A stretch of DNA of 64,000 nt from Lachnospiraceae bacterium (GTDB taxonomy: Bacteria > Bacillota > Clostridia > Lachnospirales > Lachnospiraceae), in assembly GCA_022793375.1 (NCBI GenBank), contig JAAWCS010000015.1, positions 1 through 64,000 of the forward strand. The letters are read 5' to 3'. Shown piece by piece: positions 46,937 through 57,800 of this stretch. The notes under the pieces were generated by a model. That model made no database searches. It saw only the letters and a program-made list of their open reading frames with translations, and was not told where the DNA came from. A program made the position numbers and the translations under genes. Position 1 is the first letter of the stretch; each line of letters starts with the position of its first letter.

Positions 46937-48209
46937 ATACGCCTGCTACCGGCACGCCCTCCAGGGCGACCGCAAAAGGCCCTTCGTAGCGCCCGTTTTG
47001 ATAGCGCTCCTTGGAAAATATCATCCGCTCCTGTACCTTGAGGATGCTGCCGTTTACGGAACCGCCCGTCACCGGCCGTACTCTCTCACCGTCATATAAA
47101 AAGGCCAGCCGGATCTCGCCGCCGAAATGTCCGCTAAAGGCATCCATCTGAAAATCCGAAAAACTCACGATGTGCAGATACGGCTCCTGTTTCAGTTTTG
47201 CCAGCGGTTTTTCCCCGGTCGATACCACAATCGAATCGTAGTTGCCGGTCGGCTCGATTCCCAGATAGTACGCAAAACGGCTGCCGCCATGAATGGTCCG
47301 CAAAATTCCGTTTTCCAAAAGCGGCCGGTCCTTCATCGGGATTCCCTCCGCGCTGTAGGGCTCCCTCGCTTTCAGTCCGATCGTTAAACGGTCGCCCCGC
47401 ACCGCGTCTCCCTGCACGGCCGTCCCCGTCTGGTAACCGGAGTACTCCTGATAGATCATGCCCGATTCCGCCCGTTTGACATAGTAATTCAAAAATATCC
47501 TCATCTGCTCCCCGGAAAGAAGGATACGGTACTCGCCCCCCGCAGGCGCTTGTGTCGCCTGCGCCCGCGCGCGGGTTGTTTCCAGGGCCTCCTTCACCTC
47601 CCGGCGAAGCGAATCCGTGTCGGCTTCGCGGTAGGAAAAGGAATGATAGGTCTCCACATCCTGCGGCGCGGTGCACTGTACCACATATTCCCCGGCCGCC
47701 TCGCACGTCTCAAAGCTTACATCGATCCCGCGGGCGCTTACGATGCGCCGCAGCATGCGCTTTACAAAAATCTCCGCCGAATTGAGAAATACGTCCTGGT
47801 TCGTATCGCCGGCAAACAGCGCTTCGACCATCGCCTTCATGTTTTCTTCCAGGCTGTGTCCGGCCAGGGTGCTCAAGGAGGGAAGGTGCGGCTGCTGCGT
47901 CCCCGAAGGCAGCTCGTACCAGGGATTTGCCACAAAAGAAGCCGCGTGGCAGGCCGACGCCAGCACCGCCTCCATCTCGGTTTGTGTCATTTCCGGATGA
48001 ATCCGCGCCAGCGAAGAACCGAGCATCCGCTTTCCGTCCTTTTCAAACGGCCAAAATACCGTCACCGCATATTCGCAAAGCTCTGCGCGCCGCTTTAAAT
48101 CCAGTTTCCGGCGGATAAAAAAGCACTCCACCGACTCCGTGCGCGTCTCATTGATTGTATATTCGGCAATTCCTGCCGCCTGCAATGCTTTTTTGATTTG
48201 TTCTATCAA
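46935..48209 (-). CDS. TldE/PmbA-like metallopeptidase-family protein
   Basis: Adjacent to TldD; GEYRILLSGEQMRIFLNYYVKRAES, GGSRFAYYLGIEPTGNYDSIVVSTGE. Confidence 0.8.
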   Translation of the reverse strand: MIEQIKKALQAAGIAEYTINETRTESVECFFIRRKLDLKRRAELCEYAVTVFWPFEKDGKRMLGSSLARIHPEMTQTEMEAVLASACHAASFVANPWYELPSGTQQPHLPSLSTLAGHSLEENMKAMVEALFAGDTNQDVFLNSAEIFVKRMLRRIVSARGIDVSFETCEAAGEYVVQCTAPQDVETYHSFSYREADTDSLRREVKEALETTRARAQATQAPAGGEYRILLSGEQMRIFLNYYVKRAESGMIYQEYSGYQTGTAVQGDAVRGDRLTIGLKAREPYSAEGIPMKDRPLLENGILRTIHGGSRFAYYLGIEPTGNYDSIVVSTGEKPLAKLKQEPYLHIVSFSDFQMDAFSGHFGGEIRLAFLYDGERVRPVTGGSVNGSILKVQERMIFSKERYQNGRYEGPFAVALEGVPVAGV

Positions 48210-48221
48210 ATTTCTGTCCTC

Positions 48222-49658
48222 CTATCCCAGGCGAATCCGCGCTTTGATATACGGGCCGCCGGCAGAGACTTTGACCCACTCCTTGTAGCCTTTGCCGCAG
48301 AATCCGCCGCCGTCCATCGTGACCTCCCCGGACATCATCGTAATCGATTTAAGCAGATCCGGCACATACCCGGTTAAGACAATCGGCGAGAATACCCGCC
48401 CTGTCAGCCGGCCGTCGCGGATTTCCCTGGCAACGTTTACCATGCACTGGATGCCCCAGTTTTTCGGGTCCTCCATGCCGCTGCTGGCGTTTTCCAGCAG
48501 AAATCCGTAGGAAATCGAAGCGATCATCTCCTCTTTTGTGCTGTTTCCGCCCTCAAAAAACGTATTGGTCATGCGGGTATAGGCTTTTCGCTTGTAGCTT
48601 TCCCGGCGTCCGTTGCCGGTCGGCTTTGTCCGCAACGCCTGGGCCGCCTGCAGGTCGCAGAGCCCTTGCTTCAAAATTCCTTTCTCAATCACCACCGTAT
48701 CCCCGGCCCTCGTTCCCTCATCGTCAAAGAACCAGGTCGCCGTCTCCCTCCCGGCCGCCGCGCCGTCGTGCATCGTCACCAGTTCCGACGCCACGTACTC
48801 GCCGACAAACTGCTCGGCCTGGGCGCGTTTTTTGACAAACATGTCCATTTCTACCCCGTGCCCGAAGGCTTCGTGAACAATCATACCGGTCACCTCCGGC
48901 GTGCAGACACAGTCGTACTCTCCCGGAATCATCGGCTGGCTGTCCAGAAGTTCCAGCGTTATGTTGGCGCATTCCTCTACTTCCCCGGCCATCTGCCGCA
49001 GGACCTCCGCCCCGCCCAGGTTGGAATACCCCCGGAAATAATCTTTGATCTCGTCCCCCCTGGCCGCCGCCAGCACCATCGAACCGGTCATCCACAGCAC
49101 ATTTTGGGTCAGTTCTCTTTCTTTTGATAAAAACAGCTTGGAGTATTTCTGATAATTGCAGCGGACGCCGCAGTTTAAGAGTTTGCCGCTCACCGCAAGC
49201 CCCTTGTCCCGCACGGCTCTCAGCTGTTCCAAGATCACATCGTCCCCCAGCGCTTCGGGGTCTGTCTCATACTCGGTACTGCCGTCAAAGACAAGCGGCT
49301 CCTCCGAAAGCAGCGCGTACTCGCTCTCTTCAAATCCATCCGGGAGCACGCCTTCTGACAGCGCGGCCGCCTCGGCCACCCCGTCGCACACCTCGTCCAG
49401 GTTTTCTTCCGAAATCTGGTTAAACGAATATTCCGTGTAATGCTTCCCGTCGGATACCCTTACCACACAGCCCCGGTTTGATAAAATACCGTCCTCACTG
49501 ACCGTCGTGTTTTTGCGCGATACCTCGTACAGCTTGGCGCGCGAATCCTCCGCGAGGATCGACACATACGGATACTGCCCGGACAGCCGGGCCAACAACT
49601 TCTTTAGCGCCGGCTTCTTCTGCCGGATGAACTCACTTTCTTGTACGGATTGCTTCAT
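48222..49658 (-). CDS. tldD: TldD-family metalloprotease
   Basis: MIVHEAFGHGVEMD HExxxH motif; FFDDEGTRAGDTVVIEKGIL; RMTNTFFEGG. Confidence 0.9.
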   Translation of the reverse strand: MKQSVQESEFIRQKKPALKKLLARLSGQYPYVSILAEDSRAKLYEVSRKNTTVSEDGILSNRGCVVRVSDGKHYTEYSFNQISEENLDEVCDGVAEAAALSEGVLPDGFEESEYALLSEEPLVFDGSTEYETDPEALGDDVILEQLRAVRDKGLAVSGKLLNCGVRCNYQKYSKLFLSKERELTQNVLWMTGSMVLAAARGDEIKDYFRGYSNLGGAEVLRQMAGEVEECANITLELLDSQPMIPGEYDCVCTPEVTGMIVHEAFGHGVEMDMFVKKRAQAEQFVGEYVASELVTMHDGAAAGRETATWFFDDEGTRAGDTVVIEKGILKQGLCDLQAAQALRTKPTGNGRRESYKRKAYTRMTNTFFEGGNSTKEEMIASISYGFLLENASSGMEDPKNWGIQCMVNVAREIRDGRLTGRVFSPIVLTGYVPDLLKSITMMSGEVTMDGGGFCGKGYKEWVKVSAGGPYIKARIRLG

Positions 49659-49902
49659 TCACTCCCTCTTTTCTTTCTGGCGGATCTCGTTTTATGTTCC
49701 GGCCGCCAAAGGCCGGCCGGTCGTGCCCTTGAAAGGGGCCTGGTTTTATTGTAGCACGCCGCAATCCGATTCACAAGTTGCAAAAAGATTAAAATCCGCT
49801 TTGAAAACAGCGATTAAGGAAAAATGAAATCCTGCGAAAAAAATGTTGACGTGCGCGCTTTTTCATATTATAATAGCAAAGGTTGCACAAGCGCCATACC
49901 AA

Positions 49903-49991
49903 GGAGGAGTACCCAAGTGGCTGAAGGGTCTGGCTTCGAACACCAGTAGGTCGGTAGCACCGGCGCAAGGGTTCAAATCCCTTCTCCTCCG
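49903..49991 (+). tRNA. tRNA-Ser (anticodon CGA)
   Basis: GGAGGAG/CTCCTCC acceptor, CCC/GGG D-stem, TTCGAAC anticodon loop, GTCGG/CCGGC variable arm, AAGGG-TTCAAAT-CCCTT T-arm. Confidence 0.87.
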
Positions 49992-49995
49992 CTTC

Positions 49996-50048
49996 AAACC
50001 GGACTGATTATGGATCCGATCGATCCATGACCAGTCCGGTTTATTTTT
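49996..50048 (+). terminator. Terminator after tRNA-Ser
   Basis: AAACCGGACTG ... CAGTCCGGTTT with nested ATGGATC/GATCCAT, then TATTTTTG. Confidence 0.85.
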
Positions 50049-50283
50049 GTTCTTCTTTCCTCAATCGCATCCGGCCGGATGCCGGAATAAAAAGGCAGAA
50101 TTTAAAAAAAGTAACATTTTTGTTTTTTTCTCTTGCCAATCTCCGGGTTTTCGTGTTATAATGCTCACTATATGATACCAGATTCAAATCTGCATCTCCT
50201 ATGATCTCTTGTCTGCCTTTTCGAATGCCCTTTTGAACCTTCACCCTCTCCCATCCCCGAATACCATAAAAAGGAGTTTTATT

Positions 50284-50736
50284 ATGAAAAAAAGCCAACC
50301 TCCGTCCCCTGCTTTTGAGCATCCGCTCTATCACGACACCTGGCAGCTGCTGAAAGCATACAGGGACGCGGTCTGGAGTCTCGAGCTGTCGGCCCGGCCG
50401 CCCGGCCGCTCCTCAGCCGCCGGATGCAGCGCGCAGTCGATCCGCCAAAGCCGGCAGATGCTGGACGCGCTGACTGCGGCCGTCGATCTCCTTCGTCTCA
50501 AGCACAAGCACGGCGAGAGCTATTACTGGCTGCTGTACTACTCGTTTCTTTCCCCCCAAAAACCGCTCAATACGGAGGAGATCATCGAAAAACTCCGTGC
50601 GCACCTCCGGGATATCAGTCTCCGCACTTATTACAGAAAACGGCGGGAAGCCATCCGCGCGCTCAGCGCCCTTTTGTGGGGATATGTCTCAACGGATACG
50701 GCCGAGATTTTGGAACAATTTTCTTTTCGTTGCTGA
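50284..50736 (+). CDS. Small regulator-like protein, ArpU/sigma-like C-terminal region
   Basis: SLRTYYRKRREAIRALSALLWGYVSTD resembles ArpU/RinA-type phage transcriptional regulators; RBS AAAAGGAG. Confidence 0.5.
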   Translation: MKKSQPPSPAFEHPLYHDTWQLLKAYRDAVWSLELSARPPGRSSAAGCSAQSIRQSRQMLDALTAAVDLLRLKHKHGESYYWLLYYSFLSPQKPLNTEEIIEKLRAHLRDISLRTYYRKRREAIRALSALLWGYVSTDTAEILEQFSFRC

Positions 50737-50945
50737 GGGATGTTTATTTTCATTTAAGAACACAAAATAAAAGGGCGCATCCGCAATGAGATTTGCCTTT
50801 TGCAACTGTCCTCAAAGAGCCGGACACAAACAACGCAGAGCCGATGAAAGCCTTAAAAACCTGGAATGTCAGCATGCGTTGCTTGTAGCAACGGACGCTT
50901 CCTTATATAATAAGAGCAATCATTAAAAGAAAGAAGGTTATTCTA

Positions 50946-51455
50946 ATGTTAAACGAAAACATGAAAGCAATCAGAAAATCAAAAGGACTTTCACAGGAGG
51001 AGCTGGCTGTCAAGCTTTCCGTGGTGCGGCAAACCGTCTCCAAATGGGAAACCGGATTGTCGGTTCCCGATGCGGATATGTTAATCTCCCTGTCAGAAGT
51101 GCTTGAAACACCTGTAAGCACTCTGCTTGGGGAAACGGTCGTTGAGTCGAGCGCCGATGACTTAAAAGTAATTTCCGAAAAACTGGAGGTTATAAACCTG
51201 CAGCTCGCACGAAGGAACACTACGAGAAGAAAAATAGTCCATTGGCTGCTTATCTCGTTGTGTGCGGTGATCGTAATCGTTTTTGCGGCCTTAATTGTAT
51301 TAAACAGTCCCTACTTAGATTGGAATTATAATGACCCTGAAACTGCCGTTTTTGGAGCAGCTTTTCACGTATTTGAATATCTGTATATTAGATTAGCGCC
51401 GATTGTCCTTATAGTGGCCGTTGTCGGCATTTTCATGACACGAAAGAAAGCATAA
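50946..51455 (+). CDS. XRE-family regulator with C-terminal transmembrane segments
   Basis: MKAIRKSKGLSQEELAVKLSVVRQTVSKWETGLSVPDADMLISLSEVL; two hydrophobic segments. Confidence 0.9.
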   Translation: MLNENMKAIRKSKGLSQEELAVKLSVVRQTVSKWETGLSVPDADMLISLSEVLETPVSTLLGETVVESSADDLKVISEKLEVINLQLARRNTTRRKIVHWLLISLCAVIVIVFAALIVLNSPYLDWNYNDPETAVFGAAFHVFEYLYIRLAPIVLIVAVVGIFMTRKKA

Positions 51456-51895
51456 AATTGTCCTCTTTTTGGCATACTGTTCCTCTTTCATATAAAAATT
51501 TGATCGCGCTCCTGTGTCTTTGGATACGGGAGCGTTTCTTTGAAATGCTCTCCAATGAAATTTAGCAAAAGTATTTTGGCCGCATTACGGCATATAATTG
51601 GCACAGTTCTGCCCTTTCCCGCTTTTGTCAGTCATGCTATACTAAGGATACCAAACGTTTTTACAGATACGTTACCATTCGATCCATACACAAAGCATCC
51701 GGTCTTGATCCAGATCTTCTTTCTTATGTTTCTTCAGATATCTTTCCCCGCTCTGCCCTTTGGCGATTTGCGCCTTTGCCTGCGAAACGGCCTGTCTGAC
51801 AACATACGAAAATTTCATGGGGCTGCTTTGGCAGGTCCATTTTATTATAAAACATTTCCATCATTCATATCCTATCCCTTGAAAGGAGAACATCT

Positions 51896-54800
51896 ATGGC
51901 AAAACACTTCCGGCATGGACTATGCCTGCTGATGGCGGCCGCGCTTCTGCTGTCCTGCCTTGGCCTGCCAACATCCTCTCTCGCATCCGAGGAAACCATT
52001 TCTTCAAATGGCAGTGAAGAACACTCTGAAAGCGCTTACGCGGAGCCGGCCAATAAGCCGTCCAAGCACACCTCGGCCGAAACCAAAAATGAACCGCTAA
52101 AAAGCGGCCCTCCCGAATCGGCAGACGGGCCGGCGAAAAATTCCGCCGCCGAGCCGGCAAACGGCTCGATGTCAGACGAAGCGATATCCGCGGAAGCTTC
52201 GCCGCACGAAACGCCCCCGACGCAGCCGCCGGACGGCGAAGAAGTAGCAGGCAGCGAAGATGCCGCGGCTGGCGAAAGTACCTTGGCCAACAAAGGACCC
52301 GTAACCGATGAAAACTCCTCGGCCAGCGAAGGTTCCGCGACCGACGAAGGCTCCTCGGTCAGCGGAGGTTCCACGACCGACGAAAACGCTTCCGCCGACA
52401 AAAGCTCTGCAGCCAACGAAAACACCTCAACCAGCGAAAATTCTGCGGCCGGCGAAAGCTCTGCAGCCAACGAAAACACCTCAACCAGCGAAAATTCTGC
52501 GGCCGGCGAAAGCTCCCCCGCCAACGAAGGCTCCGCGGCCGACGGCCCAAAGGACTTAAATCTTAACGAACCGCAGGAAGTATTTCGATGGATTGCCGAG
52601 CATCTCCCCGGCTCCCTGGCTGAACTGGAAGCCATGCCCGCCGAGTGGTGGGACTCCCTGCTGCCGGGCGAACGGCTGACCGCCGAGGGCGAACTTCTGT
52701 ACCGCCGCTTTTTCCAGGACGGCTCTTTGCCGCACGACTCCGCGGCTTTATCCCCGGCTATGACAGCCGACGAGCCCCACACATACGCGGCTAATGATTC
52801 CGCCTTTTTGCAGACCTCCTGGGAAACGGTCGGAAACGGCCGCGTAAACCGCAAATACTTAAACGGCCTTGTCGCTTTCTGCTTCAACCAGGAAAGACAC
52901 TTTCCGGACGGAGCCGCTTACAGCTTCAAAACCGCTTCCGAAGCGGCGATCGACGGGCCGCTGGCCTATATTATCCAGGCATACGGAAATTCCGGCGAGG
53001 ACAATGCCCAGTGGTGGAATCAAAACCAGGTATCGCTGTGGGCCATCCAGGCCGGCGCCGACGCAAGAGCCGCCGCCGAAGCGTTTGCGCGCAGTTACTG
53101 CCGCGACCGCGGGATCAGCGATCCCGATACGGTAAACGATTATGTGCAAAACATCGGAGCCATTGTCGAGGGCGCTTGCGGGCAATCCGGCATCGCATAT
53201 CTGTACCAGCCGGACAATCCGGCCAACCAGGAGCTTGCGACCTTTATCGCCGTGTGGCCGGAGGAGACGCCGCCCGCGCCGGTAAAGCCCGAATACGACG
53301 AAGTATCCGCTTCTGAGAGCCGCGCCAGCACCGGCGTCTACCGTATCGCAATCGACAATAAGCATGCGGCCGTCACCGGCGAAGCGCTCGCAGGCGCTGT
53401 GTTCCACATCTTTGAAGGACAAAAGCGCGTCGGCGTGATCACCACCGACCAGGCCGGAACCGGCAGCTGTTCCTGGAATGTGGAGGGGTACGGCTTTGCT
53501 TCCGTCACCAAAACCTATTGCAGCAACTTTGATCTTTTAAGTGCCGACATCCAGGCGGCGGTCCAGGTCTATACAAGCCGCGAGGCCGCCTATGAAGCTG
53601 CGCAGGCCGAGGCTTCTGCTCTGGCCCAGGCACAGGCCGATGAGGCCGCCCGCGCCGAAAAAACCGTACAAATTAAGGAAGTCACCGTTCCTGGCGGTTT
53701 TCGGCTTACGGCCCAGTCCACGCAGAAGGTAACTCTCTTTGGCGGCCAGACCCGGCAAATCCAAGTCGCAAACAATCCCTGGCAGGCAACGTTTTTCTTG
53801 GATAAAGCAGATCGTATAACCGGCCGGCAATTGACTCGCGACGCCGTTTTTGCCCTCTATGAATGGAATGGCTCCGGCTACTCTCCCAGCGCCCATTACC
53901 GGGTCCTGCGCCTGCCGGACGGCACTTATACCGTCCAGGCCAACTATGCGGGCGCGCAGCAGGGAATCCTTTATTATACCCAGGAAAACCAGGGCAGGTT
54001 CTGCTTAAAAGAAATCTCGGCCCCTTCCGGCTATATAAAAGATCCCGCTATTTCCTACTTCCAAATGACCGCGGACGGACAGACCTGGAACGTGACCAAC
54101 CGCGATTCGTTCGACGATGCCGTCGAAGAAAAATTTTACAACGAGCATCAGCACGGCACGGTGACATTGTATAAGTATGACAACGAAGCGGAGGGCAGCC
54201 ATCAGGACGGCTCCCGGATCACCCAGGGCAGCGCTGCGACCTTGAACGGCGCCGTCTACGGGCTTTACGCCGCCGAGGACATTTTCTGTCCCGACCAAAG
54301 CGATACCATACTCCACCGCCGGGATCAGCTTGTCGCCACCGCAGTCATCGGCCGGTCGGCCGCGGCCGACGAACAGGGATATCTGCTTGACGCAGACGGG
54401 CAGCGCTGCCTGGTCTCCGGCAAGGAGCCAAAGCTTCTTGACACCCCCGGCCAAACCAGCTTTCAGCAGATTGAGTTGGGACGCTATTACATCTCGGAAA
54501 TCACGCCGCCTGACGGCTATCTGCCGGATACCACCAGCCACCGCGGCGAAGAGCTCACACGATATCCGGTGACATTTACATCGCAGTCCGACACGGAAGC
54601 GGTTCTTTTACGGCAGGAAACCGCCAAAGACGATGCCAATCTGCTTGTCCTCGACGATCGGATAAATACTCATGACATCTATTCCGGGGATTTTGTCAAG
54701 AAACAGGCCGCTCAGTTTATTAAGCTGGACAATACGGCCGGCGACTCGGAAAAGCTCCCGCTTTGTGCCGGCTTCTCCCTCTATCGGATCGACACGCTGT

Positions 54801-57800
54801 CCGGCGTGCAGGACCATACCATTGTTCCCGACGGCAGTGCCTGGACCAAAGACGACATGGAAAAATTCCTCAACTATGATTTTCACGCCGAATCAACGGC
54901 CCTTTTATACAAGCGAAGCACGGAAGCGTGGACCGAAGCCGACCGGCAATGGCTGGCCGCCACCGGCAGTCGGGAAAACGAATATCGCGTCAAAGAAATG
55001 TTTTCCGATGAGAACGGATATTTCTGCACGCCGGAACTGCCAATCGGGCAGTATATCCTGATCGAAACCACCGTTCCCGAAGGCAAACAGAGAGCCACCC
55101 CGCTTCTCGTTACCATTACCAAGGACTCTGCCGTACCGCAGGCGGTCCGCTACATCGGCAACGATGCCCTTGAAATGTATGTGCGCATCCAAAAAACGAA
55201 TCAAGACAGCTTAAACCCTGATTTTAATGTCGTATTAAAGCCCGGCGTGCAATATCGTCTGCGCCTGCTCAGCCCGCTGTCCGAATTCGATTCCAAGACA
55301 TGGCATGTGGACAAGGACGGCTTTCTTTGGTACTACAATCCTACGCTGAATGTCAAATACGGCACGGCCGAAGCGCCCTTTACCGTCAAATGCCTGTACG
55401 AAAACGGGGCGGTCGTGGACGCCTACATTGAGTTCGATCAGCAGCTTCCGTTCGGCGAATACGAACTCACCGAAGTCACCGCGCCCGAAGGTTTTGTTTT
55501 AAGCGGCCGGGAACAAATCCTTGTAAATGCGGATGCCCGCACAAAAGCCCCTTTCCGGCTCATAGACGACGGCGCCGCCAAAACCACGTTTACCATCGAC
55601 AGCCGTCTGTTTGATACAAGCCAACGCGCCCAGGAGCAGGAGAATGTCTTTTTCGATGAATACGGACGCCTGATCGTCACCGTCGAACAGGCGAACAAGG
55701 AACAGAAAGGTATCGTCACAATTACCAAATACGGAGAACAGCTGTACCAGGCACAACCGGATTTCGACTACCGTCTGGCTCCTGTGGCCGGCGCCGTTTT
55801 TCATATCTATGCGGCCGAGGATATCTATACCCAGCAGTTAGACCGCAATCTGCTGCCGCTTTATGCCGACGACCTCAGCCATTATCTGGTCTGGCGCCAG
55901 GGCGATCTGGTCGGTACGATCACGACCGACGAAACCGGAACCGGCTGGCTTGGCGATCTCTATCTTGGCAAATATACGATTGCCGAGGTAACGGCCGGCG
56001 AGGGATTTGTCTTAAACAGCCGTCAGGATTCGTTTGAAATCACAGCCGCCGACTCTGCGCAAAATTATATCCTATATGATTCTTCCTATGTCAACGAACG
56101 GCAAAAAGTCCAAATATCCGCCGTCAAACTCGACGCGGAGACGCAAAAGCCTCTGGCCGGCGCTGTTTTCGGTCTCTATACGGCCGAAGATATCGTCTGC
56201 CATATCCGTTACGACGAAGCAAACGACTGTTATACCGCGGATCCGCAGGGTCACCGGCTGGTAACCGCCGACACTCTGGTCGCTACTGCTGTCAGCGGTG
56301 AGGACGGGCTGGCCGCATTTGACCAGGACCTTCCTTTAGGAAAATACTATGTCAAAGAACTGGACGCGCCGGACGGATACGTTTCCGGCTCCGCCACGGA
56401 ACGAATCGATATCGACGCCTCCTATTCCGGGCAGGATACCGCCGTTTTGGTATTCGACGATCTGATTTTCCAAAATCAGAGAACCCGCCATCTGTTTGTA
56501 AAGAGCGATTTTACCTCCGGCGCGCCGCTGTCCGGCGCCCTGTTGGAAATCCGCGAAGTCGCCCTTGACGAAAACGGCCGACCGGTACGCGATGCAGAGG
56601 GGAACTATGTCTCCTCCCTGGTCGAACGCTGGATTTCCGACAAAGACGAGACCCACTATTTCTATGAAGAAAGCGGGCTTTTGACCGAGTTAGGCTCTCC
56701 CGACGAACTGCCTGAGGGGTACGAACTGATTGTTATGAACGGGCATCTGGTCGAAAAATTACAGCCGGGCCGCTCCTATCTATTCCGCGAGCAGACAGCC
56801 CCCTGGGGCTATGTCGGATACCGCTGGTCATCGGAGGAGGTCCGCCAGGCAAGCCAGGAGGAAAACACTCTCTCCGAAGAAATACTCTTTACCGTCTCCG
56901 ACGATACCCAAATCTTTGAACACAATATGAAAAATCAGCGCACATGCGGTACCTTGTCCATCACCAAAGAGGGCGAATTTATCGTTGCCGCTGAAAAAAG
57001 CTTTCTTGAAAAAACAGGCGACTTCTTCAAAACCGTCTTTCACTCCCTGTTTGGCCGCATTGAAGAGGTGTGCTTTGAGGTGCGCGTCCGCGACGACATC
57101 TGCACGCCGGATCAGACCGATACGATCGCAACGTATTATAACGGGACGGAGCAGGTATCTCTGGTAAAAGATGCCCTGGTCGCCGTCATTGCCACCGATT
57201 CGGACGGGATTGCCACACTGAAAAACCTTCCTCTGGGCAGTTACTATATCACCGAAGCCAGCGTAGGCAACGATGCGTTTTTGCTGAACCCGACGATCGC
57301 CGAAGTCACGCTTGAATACCCCGGCCAGGAAATTCCGGTCGTCGTGCATGACGGCACAACCTACCAAAACATCCGCCAGCGCGTCTCCCTTTCCGTCACC
57401 AAGCGCGCGGATTTGGAAAAAATCGCCCTTATTGCGGAAAACAGCAAGGATGTAGAAGAAAGCATCGCTGCAACGCAGGCCGATGGAAAGGTGGCAGGAT
57501 GCCTTACCGCAGTGCAGGCCAACGACAATATGGCAAGGAATTTCACCGCCCCTGCGCTGCCGGGAACCGTGTTCGGCCTTTATAATTCGCAGGACATGAC
57601 CGGCTTCTCGGTCAGCGAAGCGACCGGGGATATCACGCAGGCAGACAATTCCCTGCTTCCGGCCGATACGCTGCTTGAAAAAGCCGTCACTCTGGAAGAT
57701 GGGTCCGTTACTTTCCTCTCTGACCTTCCCTGCGGCCAATATTACATCCGGGAACTGCAGGCGCCTAAGGGGTATCTGCTCTCCGAAAAGACCTACGAAT

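Noticed and set aside
49903-51455. Integrated phage or ICE at tRNA-Ser
   Set aside because: No integrase, structural, relaxase or att duplication found within the window; only one ArpU-like and one XRE gene.
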